Assembly: GCA_021029095.1 (NCBI GenBank)
Contig: JAJOHG010000022.1
Location: 248,001-312,000, forward strand
Length of the DNA stretch: 64,000 nt
Source: Phellopilus nigrolimitatus
Lineage: Eukaryota; Basidiomycota; Agaricomycetes; Hymenochaetales; Hymenochaetaceae
Direction of reading: 5' to 3'
Of the stretch, positions 22,648-34,180 are shown in pieces (positions within the stretch are counted from its first letter, which is position 1; the number at the start of each line of letters is the position of its first letter). The notes below the pieces were generated by a model that was given only the letters and a program-made list of their open reading frames with translations, was not told where the DNA came from and did no database searches. The translations under genes and the position numbers were made by a program.

Positions 22648-25540
22648 TCACAGAACCTCCATGTCATCTGTCGAATTTATGGCTTCGCTTCCTTTATGAA
22701 GAGCGGCCTCCTCAGATAACGACATAGAAGACGGAGACCTGCTCGGCCCCCTGATAGTCGTATTGGATTCAGATTGAACCGACATAGAAGACGGAGACCT
22801 GCTCGGTCCCCTGATAGTCGTATTGGGCTCAGATTGAAGGGGCTTGGTTATAAATAAGGGCGATGCCACGTAAGTCGAGCGTATGCTTGCCGCTGTCTCC
22901 GGAGAAAGGGCATCCAAAAAATCGCTGTTGTCGATCTTTGCATTGTTCTAAGAAAACGTGAGATGGCTGACCCATAGGTAAAGTTAACCTTCGCACCATA
23001 CGTACCTTGAAAACCGTGGGCCAGAGCGATTTCAACTCGACTTCCTCCGTCGCACGGCTGTAGATCAACATAGTACGGGCCAGCATTTAGATGAAGACCA
23101 GTGTTGTCGGTTAGCACAACCTCCTCCGAAACCTATATTTATGGGAGTCAGTAGAAACTAACGCATTCTAGGCATATTCTGGTACCTCTATTACGCTAGC
23201 GTCCTGCGTTTTCCACCACCTTCCGGCATGCTGCACGAATGAATGGATGTGATTTCGCCCAAAAAGGCCGTCATGCACCAGGACCGCGCGCAGTTCATAC
23301 TGCATAAGGATCACAGAATCCATCGAAGCACAAACCAAATAGATTTGAGAATAAATCAGTAGCGGTAAAACTAGATGCAAAAGGAAGCACCGACTCGGTG
23401 TTTTTGCAGTAGTGGGTCGTCAAATATTTTCTCAGTTTGCGATCGCAAGCGTGAAATCTGACCTTCGAGATCTAAATGACAAGATGAGCACGCGTCAACA
23501 ACTGGGTGGCATGATAAGCTGAGATATAGAACGTACTTTGCACTTCGTTCTCGACCTTCGTCAGAATCTTTCGCAAGCTGATAGCAGTAGATTTCACTTC
23601 CTCGGCACGGGATGGCAGCCCCTCCTTTGTTGCAATATTCTCATAATAATGAAGCGCAGAGGATAGGGAATTCAATGTATCTTTCCCCTGCATAAGTCGT
23701 TTTACTTCAACGAAAATCACATCAGAAGACAATATTCGCGCACCTCAAACCGAGTCAAGGACTCTCTTTTGGCTATAAGTTCCTGAAGCTGACTTTGCAT
23801 CTTCTTGCGCATAGTGCGCATCTCAGCAGCCAAAGAAGCGTTTTCTCGCAAAAATTGGTCGAGATAAACGTACATAGGATAGCGAAACGGATTGACATCA
23901 GCAGGAGCCTGCGCTACTGTTTGCACTTGATTCTGCGTTGTCTGACTCTGTACATGCAACGGCCTGGCGAGCTCAAAAGCAATGACATCTGAGGGTGAGA
24001 CGAGAGACTGCGGCTGCGGCGCAAAAACACCGATTGGGCTATTGGGAATATCAGGCGGATCTTCGAGCCCGAGTTGACTTGATAGACACGACAACAGATC
24101 ATTTGTGCCATCGGACCCAAAGATATCGACGCGCACGCAGGATATGTCAAGACCTCGTGTGAGTGCAAGCGGGGGAGTGGTTTCGATGCCAAGTGCATTT
24201 GACTGTGAAGACACATCCCCAGATAAAGGGGTGCCCGTAGGAGCATGTCGAAGATGAAACAAGCTGAACGCGGGATAGGCTTCAGTGAGAGTCGCCAAAA
24301 CCAAAATTGTGGTCTCACCGCTCCCATTGCCTGTTTGAAGAATCTTCGCACCATAGTTGGCTTTCAATCGAATTTGCGACGTGAGAATAAAAACCTAGAT
24401 GAAAATTTCAGAGGTAAAAGAGGTTCCGGCGATCATAGCAATGCTCACTATTTGATAGCTCCCCTGGAAGGTCGGACGCACTAGTTGCACGCCTGCCCTT
24501 GAAGTGAGATTCAAGCCCAAGACCGTCAATATTTATGTAAGAAAAGAGGACAAGATCCAAGAAAGTGAACAAGCCCTGTAAGGCATAAGGAAGATACTCT
24601 GGCTTAGGATTAAGTATAACAGACAAAGCGAGTTCTCGCGTGTTTAACTCACCTGGAGACCCCAGAGCAGGCGTCAATCCTCCTTCAGATTGTTTGGGGC
24701 GCCACCGTGCGAGCCGCTCACGAACCTGTGGAACGTAGAAAAGCGCCTGAAGAACAAGCGTTGCAAAATAGAGCTCAGTAGTCTTCGTACGCAATGCGAC
24801 GGGGCTTATTACAAATGAGTATACGATGCATATAATGGCGTAGAGGAGCTTACTGCCCGGGTTTGCGGATGCGTTCCTCTTGCGGGAGGTCTTCATACTT
24901 GTCTTCAGTGAAGCTTGTGCTAAGGCTTGCTTCGATCGCCCTGCTGAGAGATTGGTCTTCTTGCTCCTGCACGTTGCTCGACGGAACCTGCTCCCGCAGC
25001 GCTGTCAACCGACATATAAATAGGACGAGCATCTACATCTCGTACATTTGACGGGACCATTGCCCAGCTAGGGTCAGGAACCCTGTCGCTAGGCCTCAGG
25101 ACAGGATCATTCTGGCTTGTAGACTCGGCCGCGTTTTCAAGAGACATTTGGAGAGCTCGAGAAAGGTCTTGATCGTAGTTTCCGGTCTCTTTGGTCAAGT
25201 CAATCACACCCTTTTCCTTGGATGTCTTGGATGCTGTATCAGTGTATATGAGAGCATGTACGAGACAGAAATGAAAGCGAAGGCACTCACATTCTGATGC
25301 CCGCGGGGTGTTGGGCCGCCGCGGGACGTTAGGCCCGCCGCCGCTTCCACTGCCCGAGTCTGCATTGTAATCCATTGGCCAAGATACTGCACTTTCATCG
25401 CCCCTGTCTCCTTCAAGGATGGCGGACGCTGCGGCTTGAATGTCGCCTTTGTGCTTAATGAGAACCCGGCGTGCGACGTCCGCATTCAAATCTCCCATCA
25501 TGCTTTGAAGCAGCTCGATATTTTCCTGTTCATTCTGCAT
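22648..25540 (-). CDS. USP28-like protein (UBA/UIM/USP) with degenerate Cys box
   Basis: Resembles USP25/28-type ubiquitin hydrolases. Twelve exons: 25540-25291, 25233-25046, 24987-24854, 24804-24653, 24598-24449, 24394-24319, 24263-23744, 23687-23537, 23471-23395, 23299-23186, 23132-22989, 22947-22648; 751 residues. N-terminus: UBA-like helix (LLQSMMGDLNADVARRVL), a SIM-like VIDLT, two ubiquitin-interacting motifs (DQDLSRALQMSLE, DQSLSRAIEASLS). The region equivalent to the catalytic Cys box reads RTKTTELYFATLVLQALF: seven residues before the conserved Gln lies Tyr (Y203), not Cys. The C-terminal His box is recognisable (YELRAVLVHDG, GRNHIHSF). This suggests a ubiquitin-binding pseudoprotease (inference). 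The last intron (22948-22988, 41 nt, donor GTTAAC) is uncertain; a GTACGT donor at 23005 would end the protein early at 22829. Exon 2/3 junction may shift by 9 nt. Confidence 0.75.
22721..22840 (-). repeat. two tandem 60-bp copies inside the USP-like gene
   Basis: A 60-bp unit occurs twice head to tail with few differences and encodes a 20-residue repeat (core TIRGPSRSPSSMS) near the acidic C-terminus of the USP-like protein. The period is a multiple of three, so the reading frame is kept, which supports this frame for the last exon. Confidence 0.85.
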
Positions 25541-25795
25541 TCTGGAAGACCCTGCGCAGAAACAAAGCAATGCTATAAATCGAGAAAAGCAGCAAAGACA
25601 ACTTGAAGTAGGTCAAATACTAGGGGCGGTCGACCAGAGTTCGAAATAGAGTCACGTGAAGAAGACGCGTCCACGACGCGCTTTAATTTAAATAACGAGT
25701 GTAATAACAGTATGTATATACATCATGGTAACCTACACACTTCAGCATGTAAACAAGAGATAAAGGAAATAAGTTGAAGAAAGGAAGGTACGGTA

Positions 25796-27188
25796 TCACA
25801 CTTCCTCATGATCCTTTACCTGCTTCCTCCTTCGTTCGTTCTCTTCCCGAATCTTGTTGTCAAGCTCATCCAGTCTTGATTGCTCATCCTCCTTCCCAGT
25901 CTCTAACTCCTTCCATTTGTCTGGATTCTTCATATTCCTACCCATCTGACTTTTCACCATCCCAACATAGCCCACCTCGCTTACGCTCCGCACAACCCTG
26001 TCCATATGCAGCTGCTCCCTTGACATCTTCACTCTAACGTGCGCCGGTGGACGCTGCCTGCTTCGCTCTAGAGTGCGTGGAAGCACCTCGCCTCGCAGTT
26101 CGCGCTGGCGCTCGCGGGTCTTGTTACGCACTTTCTCCCGGCGAGCCTCCTTAATTGCCTCAAGCATGTCAGGTGGGTACGGCGTAGACGCACGCTTGGA
26201 GTCGCGATCAAGCGAGTTGCGTATCATTGCTTGTTGGTTCTCAATGCTTTTCACTTTTTCCCCGATGTTAGCGACACTGGGCCAGACATTTCGTAAACAG
26301 CACTTACCCCATTCTTTTTCATCGAAAACCGGAAGGAACTCCTGCTCGTCGGAGCCCAGAGCAGCTCCGCTCAGCGCTTCCTCGAACGTACTTTCACGAT
26401 AAATGTCGTCCCTATGCTCAACAAGTTCTGCATACTTCTCTCCGCGGCGTTCACGAGCCAGACGGCGACGACGAATCATCATTGATATGTGCACAGGTTG
26501 CGGTTTCATACGAGGTAGAGGCCCATTGAAGAATGTCGGCCGAAGATATGCTCCTGTCAATATAGGACGATGGCGCAGGCGCTCCTGCCAGGCCTGAGTT
26601 CGATGTAAGAAGGTATCTGAGACATGCTGACTATTCAAGCCTTCCTAAAAACACTCACCAGTTCACGTCGGAGTACATCCTTCATTTGTTCCTTTTCCCG
26701 CTTTGCACCTATCATCTCATTATATCGCTTTAAAACCCTTTGGAGTCTTTCGTCGCCTCCATTGGATGCGCGAAAAGCGTCGAGATACTGGGAAATGTGG
26801 CTTTTTTTAGACGAATGAGCGGAAATGTCACTGACTACTCATAACGAACTCTATGTGCCAACAAAAGCCGATCCCGAGTGGCAGTTGGGCTGGTCAGGCA
26901 TCTATACCTCTCGAAAAACATGCGCATTCGCCATCTAATCTTTTTTTAGTCCGTTCAGATTATAACCTCAGGTGAGAACAGCTGCAGCTTTTGACGTACA
27001 TTATCTCCTGGAGCTTCTTTCGATAGGCCGCGATACAAAGACCATAGTGTCGGGATGCGATGGGCGGCCAGCTGCCAGAATGGAACACGTGGGCGAACAC
27101 GCCGGAGAGCAGAGAATGACTTGGATAGTTCCAGACGACGTCGGAGGATCGATATCTCGGGCTTGTATGGGAGCGCTTCTTGTTCCAT
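25796..27188 (-). CDS. LYR-motif (Complex1_LYR-like) protein
   Basis: LYR proteins are small mitochondrial helical adaptors that bind acyl-ACP and aid Fe-S or respiratory complex assembly (family knowledge). Four exons: 27188-27000, 26939-26850, 26787-26659, 26593-25796; introns 60, 62 and 65 nt; 401 residues. The LYR tripeptide is at 51-53 (TLWSLYRGLSKEAPGDN), followed by WRMRMFFERYR and a second helix ending LKRYNEMIGAKREKEQ. Unlike typical 80-150-residue members it has a ~260-residue, very basic then mixed-charge C-terminal extension (MIRRRRLARERRGEKY; ENERRRKQVKDHEEV), possibly a fungal-specific mitochondrial-ribosome or assembly part (inference). A perfect GTAAGT lies inside exon 4 (26307-26302) but no acceptor keeps the frame. 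Confidence 0.8.
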
Positions 27189-27614
27189 GGACAACTATTC
27201 GTAGGAAAAGAGAGGCAGTATGATGATGGAGTAAGTGTAGTCAGTACTCAGCGCTCAGAGCTCGGCAATCATTCTGGTCCTCTTGAAAAGGGAATTGATC
27301 GACGCCTGCCAGGTCACTGCCACCGACTCACTGGATATCTTCTCCCTGCTTGACTATCGAAATATACTTTCTGTTCTCGAGCTTGCCACTGCTGCAGTGC
27401 TAAAAGATCCACACGAAAGCTGAGAAATAAATTGTCCTGGCACGCGCTTCTAGGAATATTATGTACTCGGCTCGTACCTCCAGGAGCCGCAGCGACTTTG
27501 AAAGCTGCTTTCACACATACGCAGGATATGCGAGAAGGCACCTTGAACTTGTGACTGAATCTCACTGTTGCGAATGCTCAACAAAAGGTATTAGAATTCT
27601 GGTTTTCAAGAAGC

Positions 27615-27641
27615 AAAAATAATAAAAATAATAAAAATAAT
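27615..27641 (+). repeat. short minisatellite, 3 x 9 bp
   Basis: Three perfect copies of the unit AAAAATAAT followed by AAAA, in non-coding DNA between the LYR gene and the possible broken small gene. Confidence 0.85.
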
Positions 27642-27931
27642 AAAACACGAAAAGGGAGGGCTTATGGGTAGATAGATTTCTTTCGTTCAGGAAAAACCTA
27701 TCACGATTCACGTATAGATCGAACTTCTGCTTTCATCAAACTTCTCACTTTATAAAATCTTCAAAGCAAGGTAACGAACTAATAAGTGTAGGGAAACCCC
27801 AGATACGGTCCTTCGGAACGAGAAATGGTTCTTGCTGCAAATTCGGAAGAGAGAAAGAGGGCATAAATAGGCAGCTTATTCGAGCTTGCCTTTCTTCTCG
27901 ACTCTCTCATCTCTTCTCAGATTCGGTAAAC

Positions 27932-28335
27932 ATGCGCGCAATCAACATACTCTTTTCTTCGTCCCTGCTGCCGCTGCTCACCATTATTTCCCGGCTTCAG
28001 GCCACGCATTGACGGCTGGCCAGATACGGCCGTGATCTCACCAGACAAGTAAGTATGTGTCTACTTGCAACACATTTATCTTGCCAGTAATAATCTGTTC
28101 TTTTCTTTCTCCGAGACTTCTTTCTCCGAGGCTCCTACCAAGAGTTGGGATAGCGATCATAGTGCATCCCTACTGCCAATCGCCATGGCAGGACAATCAA
28201 GGCGTTCTTGCATCCACCAAACGTTATTTTGGGGCTTTCGATCCTCAACGTGACTCGGGCGCAACGCACCAACCTCATCAAGAACTATATCTTGTCATTT
28301 CCACTGGTAATAGGAACCCTGTTACTGTATTTTGA
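27932..28335 (+). pseudogene. possible broken small secreted-protein gene
   Basis: An ATG opens a 26-codon frame whose peptide is a good signal peptide (hydrophobic core ILFSSSLLPLLTII) and then stops. A different frame is open immediately downstream as far as a clean GTAAGT donor, and a later open stretch ends at 28335 (contains QELYLVISTGNRNPVTVF). A TATA-like element (CATAAATA) lies about 70 nt upstream of the ATG. This pattern fits a secreted-protein gene with one frameshift. I do not recognise the family, and the splice chain is not resolved. It could also be a very short functional peptide gene. Confidence 0.3.
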
Positions 28336-28462
28336 GCGTGTTTTACTGTAACTATATCAAAGCAATTGCCCCGCAAATTCGGTGTAGGCAACATTGTTCC
28401 GTACGAGAGCTTAGAACAGAAAATTGTAAATAAATGTATCGTTATAGGACAGTATTAGCAAC

Positions 28463-30080
28463 CTAAGACGAAGACCCAGCCGCATAAACCGTGCCCCAGG
28501 CGAGTTCTTGGAACCTTAGAAAAATATATCAGAATATTCTGATCATAGTACGTACCGTGTACTTACTTATCGTAAATCGCAAGTACACCGGCACTTGCGA
28601 CGCCACGGAGGACGTTCGCACCCGCTCCTCCTATTATCCAAAAATTGTCAACTGTAAGTTTAAAAAACAACAAACGCAAGCTGTTAGCGGTCAGATCGAA
28701 ACCCACCGAAGAGGGCTTTCACCCCTTCCTTTGCAGCAATCTGTCGGCCTGCATCGAGGAAGTTCTTGTATCTCGTCTGATAAAATTTCAGGTAGTTAAA
28801 AATTCCAACAACTCCCGGGACTACGCCGCAGAAACTTACCTTCCCTCCTGAGGTCATCATCATGCGTCTACGAATGGTATCGAGAGGATACGCTGCCAAC
28901 GCTGCTCCCTAAATACAGAGGAGTAAAACAGTGCATGCATAACAGTGACTTGGCATGTCCAAAAACTCACAGTTGTGCTCACCCATCCGATTGCGAACGA
29001 AGCGAGGAAGCTTCCTTTAAGCGGTCCGACGAGGAGAATATCCTTAAGGGTATCATATCCGCCAAAACTATCAAACAAGTGTTCAGTGAGTAGAAAACTC
29101 GAACAGCTGAAAATAAATCCGTACTATAGTCCGCGATATACGCAGATTCCCACTACGCTCGGCACGAAGCCCCTGTACAGACCAGTAACCCCATCGGTCC
29201 TGAGCGTCTGCTTGTACACATCGATAAGGCCGTTGAATTGACGCTGGCCACCAGTGGCCGCGCTCTTTCCATCTGCAGATAAGCGAGTCCGGGCGCTACA
29301 ATTCAAATCCACAAATCGAGACCAAGCGCAAATACACAAGAAAAGGCAAGAAAAAAGGCCGGCAAAAATCCAAAAAGAGAGAAAGTTGCTCAATCAAAGT
29401 CCTAAGAGCAAACTAGACGGAAGTGCGCGCACTAATCGAGCGAGTACACGAAAATTGAGGAGGACGCTCCCGCGGCGGCACCGCTCGCCACGTTTCCGAA
29501 GACCCAGAGGCTGAAGCTGTCCACCTTCTTGAAACCGAACATCTTCTTAAAATTATCCTTGAAAGCGAAATTGAGAGCCTGCGTCGGGAAGTAGCGTAGC
29601 ACGTTCGTGCCGTTGCCTCTCCAGACTGTGATATAATCAATAGTCAATGCATCGAAAACAGGGGTATACATCACTACGACCCGACTTACAGCTGACGACT
29701 CCCTCGTCCTTGTATGTACGCGTGAAGCAGTTGCCAACGCCAGTATACGGTTTGTCGAGCCTACCCGCTGCGATCATGGCGCCTTGGTTTTGTATCAAGA
29801 GCTTGACGCGCTCGATGGGGGCGGCGGCTGTCTTGCTGATCGAGGCGGCCACACCTGCAAGCGGCCAAATTAGAGATGAGGAATTAGAATCAAAATAAAA
29901 TGGGGAAATGGGGTATCGCGAGGTGGTTTTTCTGCGAGGTACGTACCGCCCATCATGAAGTCAACTGATGGTGAGGATGGATGGTCAATATCTAATAATA
30001 TAAATATTATACTTGTAAAAGACAAACATACCGAAGAACTGGTGTGTCCTGGAAGGTGCGTTCTCGAGATTGTCCGACAT
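28463..30080 (-). CDS. AAC: Mitochondrial ADP/ATP carrier
   Basis: Exchanges matrix ATP for cytosolic ADP across the inner mitochondrial membrane. Ten exons: 30080-30032, 29964-29947, 29854-29690, 29625-29433, 29295-29125, 29067-28971, 28908-28840, 28776-28707, 28630-28567, 28514-28463; 315 residues, normal length. Seen: three carrier repeats with PxD/ExxK/R motifs ([37 protein letters not shown]), FRGNGT-type loop [20 protein letters not shown], and the diagnostic RRRMMM at 244-249. Exon 2 is only 18 nt, coding VDFMMG in helix 1 with split Gly codons. Very even small-intron structure. No recognisable gene lies in the ~800 nt upstream. Confidence 0.97.
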
Positions 30081-30877
30081 ACTGCTAAGCGTGAGTAGAC
30101 AAATGGAGAATATAAAGGTCTAGTAAGAGGTACACGCGCACGTCAAGTGCCGTGGACGCAGTGACAGTACAGAGGTAGGCAATAAGGGGAAGGAAACTGA
30201 GTGGGGATTGAAAGAAGACGACGACTTCGACTCTTTGTCGGACAGAGGAGCTGAGACATGATACTTAATACCTGCAGAAATATAAATACATGTAAATAGC
30301 TGTGAAATGTATACACGGAGTATGTCGTCCCGTACAGATCCGAAGGCAATTCTTGAGCAAATGGGATTGCTGGGGCAGTACAAGTATTGCGTCGCTGCAT
30401 TCCAATGGGCGGCGTTTCAGCCAATAATACTTCAACCGCCATATATGTGAGTAACCACAACTTGCATCTGTTTATGTAATTATATCCGGACAGAAAGGTG
30501 TGGCTGGAAAGGGCGCGTCATGATCGGCAGGCACGTAGCGACAACGACACAACGGATGTGTAAGCCAATCAGGCCAATGACAAAAAGGCCGATATCAGAA
30601 TACATCAGTAGCCAAGGCCGAATGACCGGTAGAACCGGTTTTATCTGGCGGAACAAGACTCCTATAAATGCTGTCCCGAATCAACTATACCGAAAGGGAA
30701 AGACAATAATCAATCTCCACCAATCCACATAAATAAGTCAAAAAGAAAAATAACAGAAATAACGATACGTATCCTTCGAATAAGCGTATTACTGATCTTG
30801 GCTCTAGAAGAAACACCTCTGCGTAAGTCATAAATTTCCGCCCGCATCGCTCTCGCTCCTTTCCCCCGCTTTCATTT
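30081..30877. other. intergenic, no gene seen
   Basis: Between the ADP/ATP carrier start and the 3' end of the exonuclease gene. Likely carrier promoter and leader. Short open frames only, none with recognisable similarity. Confidence 0.5.
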
Positions 30878-33400
30878 TCACGCGAGCTCAACTTCCATAT
30901 TTACGTGCGCGCCCTTGTCGAGATTCTCAAAAAAAGCCTTATGACGGTTCCAAGATGCAGGCTCTGTTCTGAGGAGTGCGGAGAGACGTGCGTGCTCGAA
31001 GGGCAATTTGGGATCAGCCTGCAACGCGCCAACAACATAGCTTCTGCACCACATAAACGAGAAAGGATCAGCCAACAATAATTAGAAAGTCACAACTGAT
31101 AAGCAAAGAGATAGTAGAAAAACTCGCAAAAGGAAGTCAGAAACGTACATAACTGTTCCGACCTTGAGCGGGTTCTCCTTCGAACGCAATATGCAGCATA
31201 TTTCGTTCACGGGGAGGCGCTTGTGGTGCCACAACCCGTATGCGCGGATGTGCTGCGGGCGCTGGCTCGCCGGGATATTTGGCCGATCTTGTCTCACTTG
31301 TTTCGTCGACGACGGTTTTGAGGCTAGCATGAACGTCGTTTCTGCACTCGGCGGTGGCGGAAATGCCTTCCTGGACCCGGGCTCTCGCACTACGTCCCGA
31401 ATCTCAAGCACCTCAATGTCGCTGTCGCTGGCGTCCGTCGTTGCAATCCCTGTGGCGGGGGCGACCGCTTGCTCTGGTCGGCTTGAGCACGAGCTTAACG
31501 TTGATCGCGACACCGATGTTGATGACGACGCAGATGTAGACCCGGAAGTCGATGGAGCCGAGCTTATACTCGGGGCTGGCTCCAGCATTGGCGCCTTGAC
31601 TCCTGCCGCTCCTTTCCCTGCCCCAGCGCTTACACTGGCAAAGACGTCATACGTGTACTTCGCCGGCACAAGGTGTACACATGCTTGCTTAGCCAAATCC
31701 ATAAGACGGTCGTACACCATCAATGCGCAATGCGCATCGTTAGCTGCATCTATGGAGCGGGTTCAGGTTATTTCAACGAAAAACAAACCAAAAACTCGGA
31801 AGAGAAATCTTCAAAACAGAACGCGGATGACACGCACACTCAAGTTGCTCCTCGCTCAGCGGTCTTGCTTCCCAGTTGCTTACGCGCACGGGACCTTTCG
31901 ACAGCCCGCGCTCCATATACATTGCCGTTACCACTGCGAGACTGATCATCGACCCTGGCTTGCGCATCTTGAGCGCCGGTGTGTTTTTTGGTGTCGCTTC
32001 AGAGGCTTTGTCCGCTTTGGCAGACATGATCGAGGTGTTGCTGTTAGTATTATTCGCTTTCGGTGTCATAAACGCGGGTTTAGCGGGTTTGGGCTCGGCG
32101 AAGCGGAAGTAACGCTCGACGTAGTCTACGTCAGCCTGGCGCAAAAGCCCGCCGAGTTCAACGAGCCCCTGAGGACGCACTTTATAGTCTCGTGCGAGTT
32201 TGATGCCGTCGTCTGTCAAGTGCCAAGTTCCGAAGTTCAAATAAAGGTCGTAATTTGCAATTCAGTGTTAAGAAAAAGGGGAGCAGGGAAAAATGGGGAG
32301 AGACAGAAGACAGGCGGAGATTTCAGACAAAATGAAAGGGAAAGGCACACACTGAGAATGTTCACTCCAATCTTGGGAATTTTCGGGTTTTCGAGGAATT
32401 CCTGCCATTGCAATATCCATTATACATCAATGCGGCCTTCGTATTTAAACAAAGTCAACTTACCTTCAGTTTCTTCGGAAAGCCTTTAGGTTTGAGTCTC
32501 TTTTAGTCAACGGGGAACGATATTCAAGCACAATACGACACACCGTCCATGGCGCTAACCTGTATGACAAGGATCATCTTATGGTCGCTCAGCTGTACCG
32601 TCGCTGCAGGTCGCATCGGTGTGTTTCGGCGAAATATGACGCGCCACTCGATGTCAAAGCCTACAGGTCTTCAAAGTTTGCGGTAGTTCAAGAACCGAAC
32701 ACCAAAGAGTTCACCGTCACAAGTCGAGGTTAAAGCAGTCAGCGTATTGCTCCAGGAGCTCAGGAGCTCAAGAACCAAGATAGGAAGAGCAAATGTACCC
32801 TGAAAGCGCCCCGACCAGGTCATCCGCCTCGTCCTTGTGTGCGACGTACACGCGCGCAGGCGAAGGTGTGAATTCCTTGTACGAGTACAGCGGAAGCTTT
32901 GACATCTGCACACGCTCGGGTGCGATATTTTCCTTTGATTCTTCTCGAAAGACTTCCGGAGCTGATAGAAGTGCTGGGGCTGGAGCTGAGGCAGTCTCTT
33001 CGGACGAGAATTCGATTGGCAGAGTGCTCGGTTGGCGGAGGCTCGGAAACATGCTGCAATGCTTTTGAGAAAAGAGTGGCACAGTATACAAGAATGTATC
33101 CGACTATACATACGGTACAGAGCTTGACGATCCCGGACCATCTGTGCCCGACCTGACCCTCTGGCGCTTCGGAGGCCACTCTACACCAAAAGGGTCATCT
33201 GAAGCATTTGTAACTTTGGGTGAACCACCGGAAACGGTTGCCGAAGCCAGGTCGACAGTGAGTGCAGCCGAATCTAAAGCACGAAGGAGTCTGGACTGTG
33301 ATGTGGAAAAGATGCGTTTTGGCGAGGGTGCTTTTTGAGGCGAGGACGGAGGTCGGCAGCGCGAGATAAAGGACATCGAGTGCGAGCAGGCGCGAAACAT
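30878..33400 (-). CDS. WRN-type 3'-5' exonuclease domain protein
   Basis: DnaQ-fold (DEDDy) exonuclease related to the Werner syndrome exonuclease domain, expected to act on DNA ends in the nucleus; no helicase domain is present. Eight exons: 33400-33114, 33053-32799, 32668-32544, 32483-32464, 32401-32353, 32212-31838, 31749-31149, 31043-30878; 625 residues. Metal-binding residues: D186/E188 in GFDIEWRV, D247 in ILNDGIKLARDY, Y371 and D375 in EYAANDAHCALMVYD. Between motifs II and III an insert of roughly 50 low-complexity residues (Thr/Asn/Ser/Lys) replaces the usual loop. The C-terminal part is Ser-rich and ends in a helical segment (SKENPLKVGTVISYVV) of unknown role. Exon 4 is 20 nt. Start chosen as the first ATG of the open exon; a Ser/Pro-rich N-terminus precedes the domain. 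Confidence 0.88.
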
Positions 33401-33664
33401 GTCACGTCTAATGAAAAAGAAAGACGTGCTATTTGACGCGATCACGTGATATATCTGTCACAAAACTCTTCTCCCTGAAACATGAATTTATATGTGGGGT
33501 GCCCACATATTAGAGGGGGAGCGAAGCGTGTGTGACTAAGGCTTATTCTGAGCTCTTTCATTTTAGGTTTCTATAACCATTGAATTAATATTTTCAGTGT
33601 GATGTATTTGGAAGTTCCACTAGTAATGTCAGCTTTCAATGTGCAGAGAGGACGGCCCAAGATG

Positions 33665-34180
33665 CAGCCAAAGCAAGTTCTCACGTAAGGGGCCACACAG
33701 TCCCAGGTCACGTGATGCGCTTTCGGGAGGCGGTGAGTCCGATTTTTTTCTCACTAGATCTTATTTAATTTTGTAAGCAGAGCGCAAAAATTATTTGCTA
33801 AGATCAAGAGTTGAAGTGTGGAAGGAGGAAAGTAACAGGAGAGAGAAAGCAAGCATACATGCAGCGGCTCGCAGCATCATAATCAGTTCTCAGAATCTCA
33901 CGGAGAGGGCTGCCTCATGCGGCTGGTCACGTGATAGGCTTTGGGAATCCTATCATGGTGATTCACTCCCCAAATATTTTAAACAATATTTTTTATAAGA
34001 AAAAGTACAGAGTTTATTTGCTATGCTCAGGAGTACAAGTTTCTTTTCGCGGAGGGAGGGAGAGAAAGAGAAGGGAGACGTCGAGGGGCACGCACCATAA
34101 CGACCAGTTCTCACGGGGGGGGGGGGCCACACAGCCACCCCGTGCAAAGTCACATGATCTGTTTTTTGGAGCCCCCTATC
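33665..34180. repeat. degenerate tandem repeat with E-box cores
   Basis: Three diverged copies, period about 210-220 nt. Each has CAGTTCTCA, then a CCACACAG or related block, then a GTCACGTGAT core (33709-33714, 33928-33933; mutated to CACATG at 34151). A second shared block (TTATTTGCTA) follows in the spacers. A 12-G run lies at 34115-34126. Another CACGTG is at 33443-33448, close to the exonuclease start. It may be a decayed repeat element or an enhancer-like array; no coding potential seen. Confidence 0.55.

Noticed and set aside
26302..26307. Consensus GTAAGT donor inside exon 4 of the LYR gene
   Set aside because: Every acceptor downstream within normal intron length breaks the reading frame; the uninterrupted frame is kept.
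31164..32489. 441-codon plus-strand open frame
   Set aside because: Antisense to the exonuclease gene; starts from a non-ATG codon and reads across its introns and exons with no motif.
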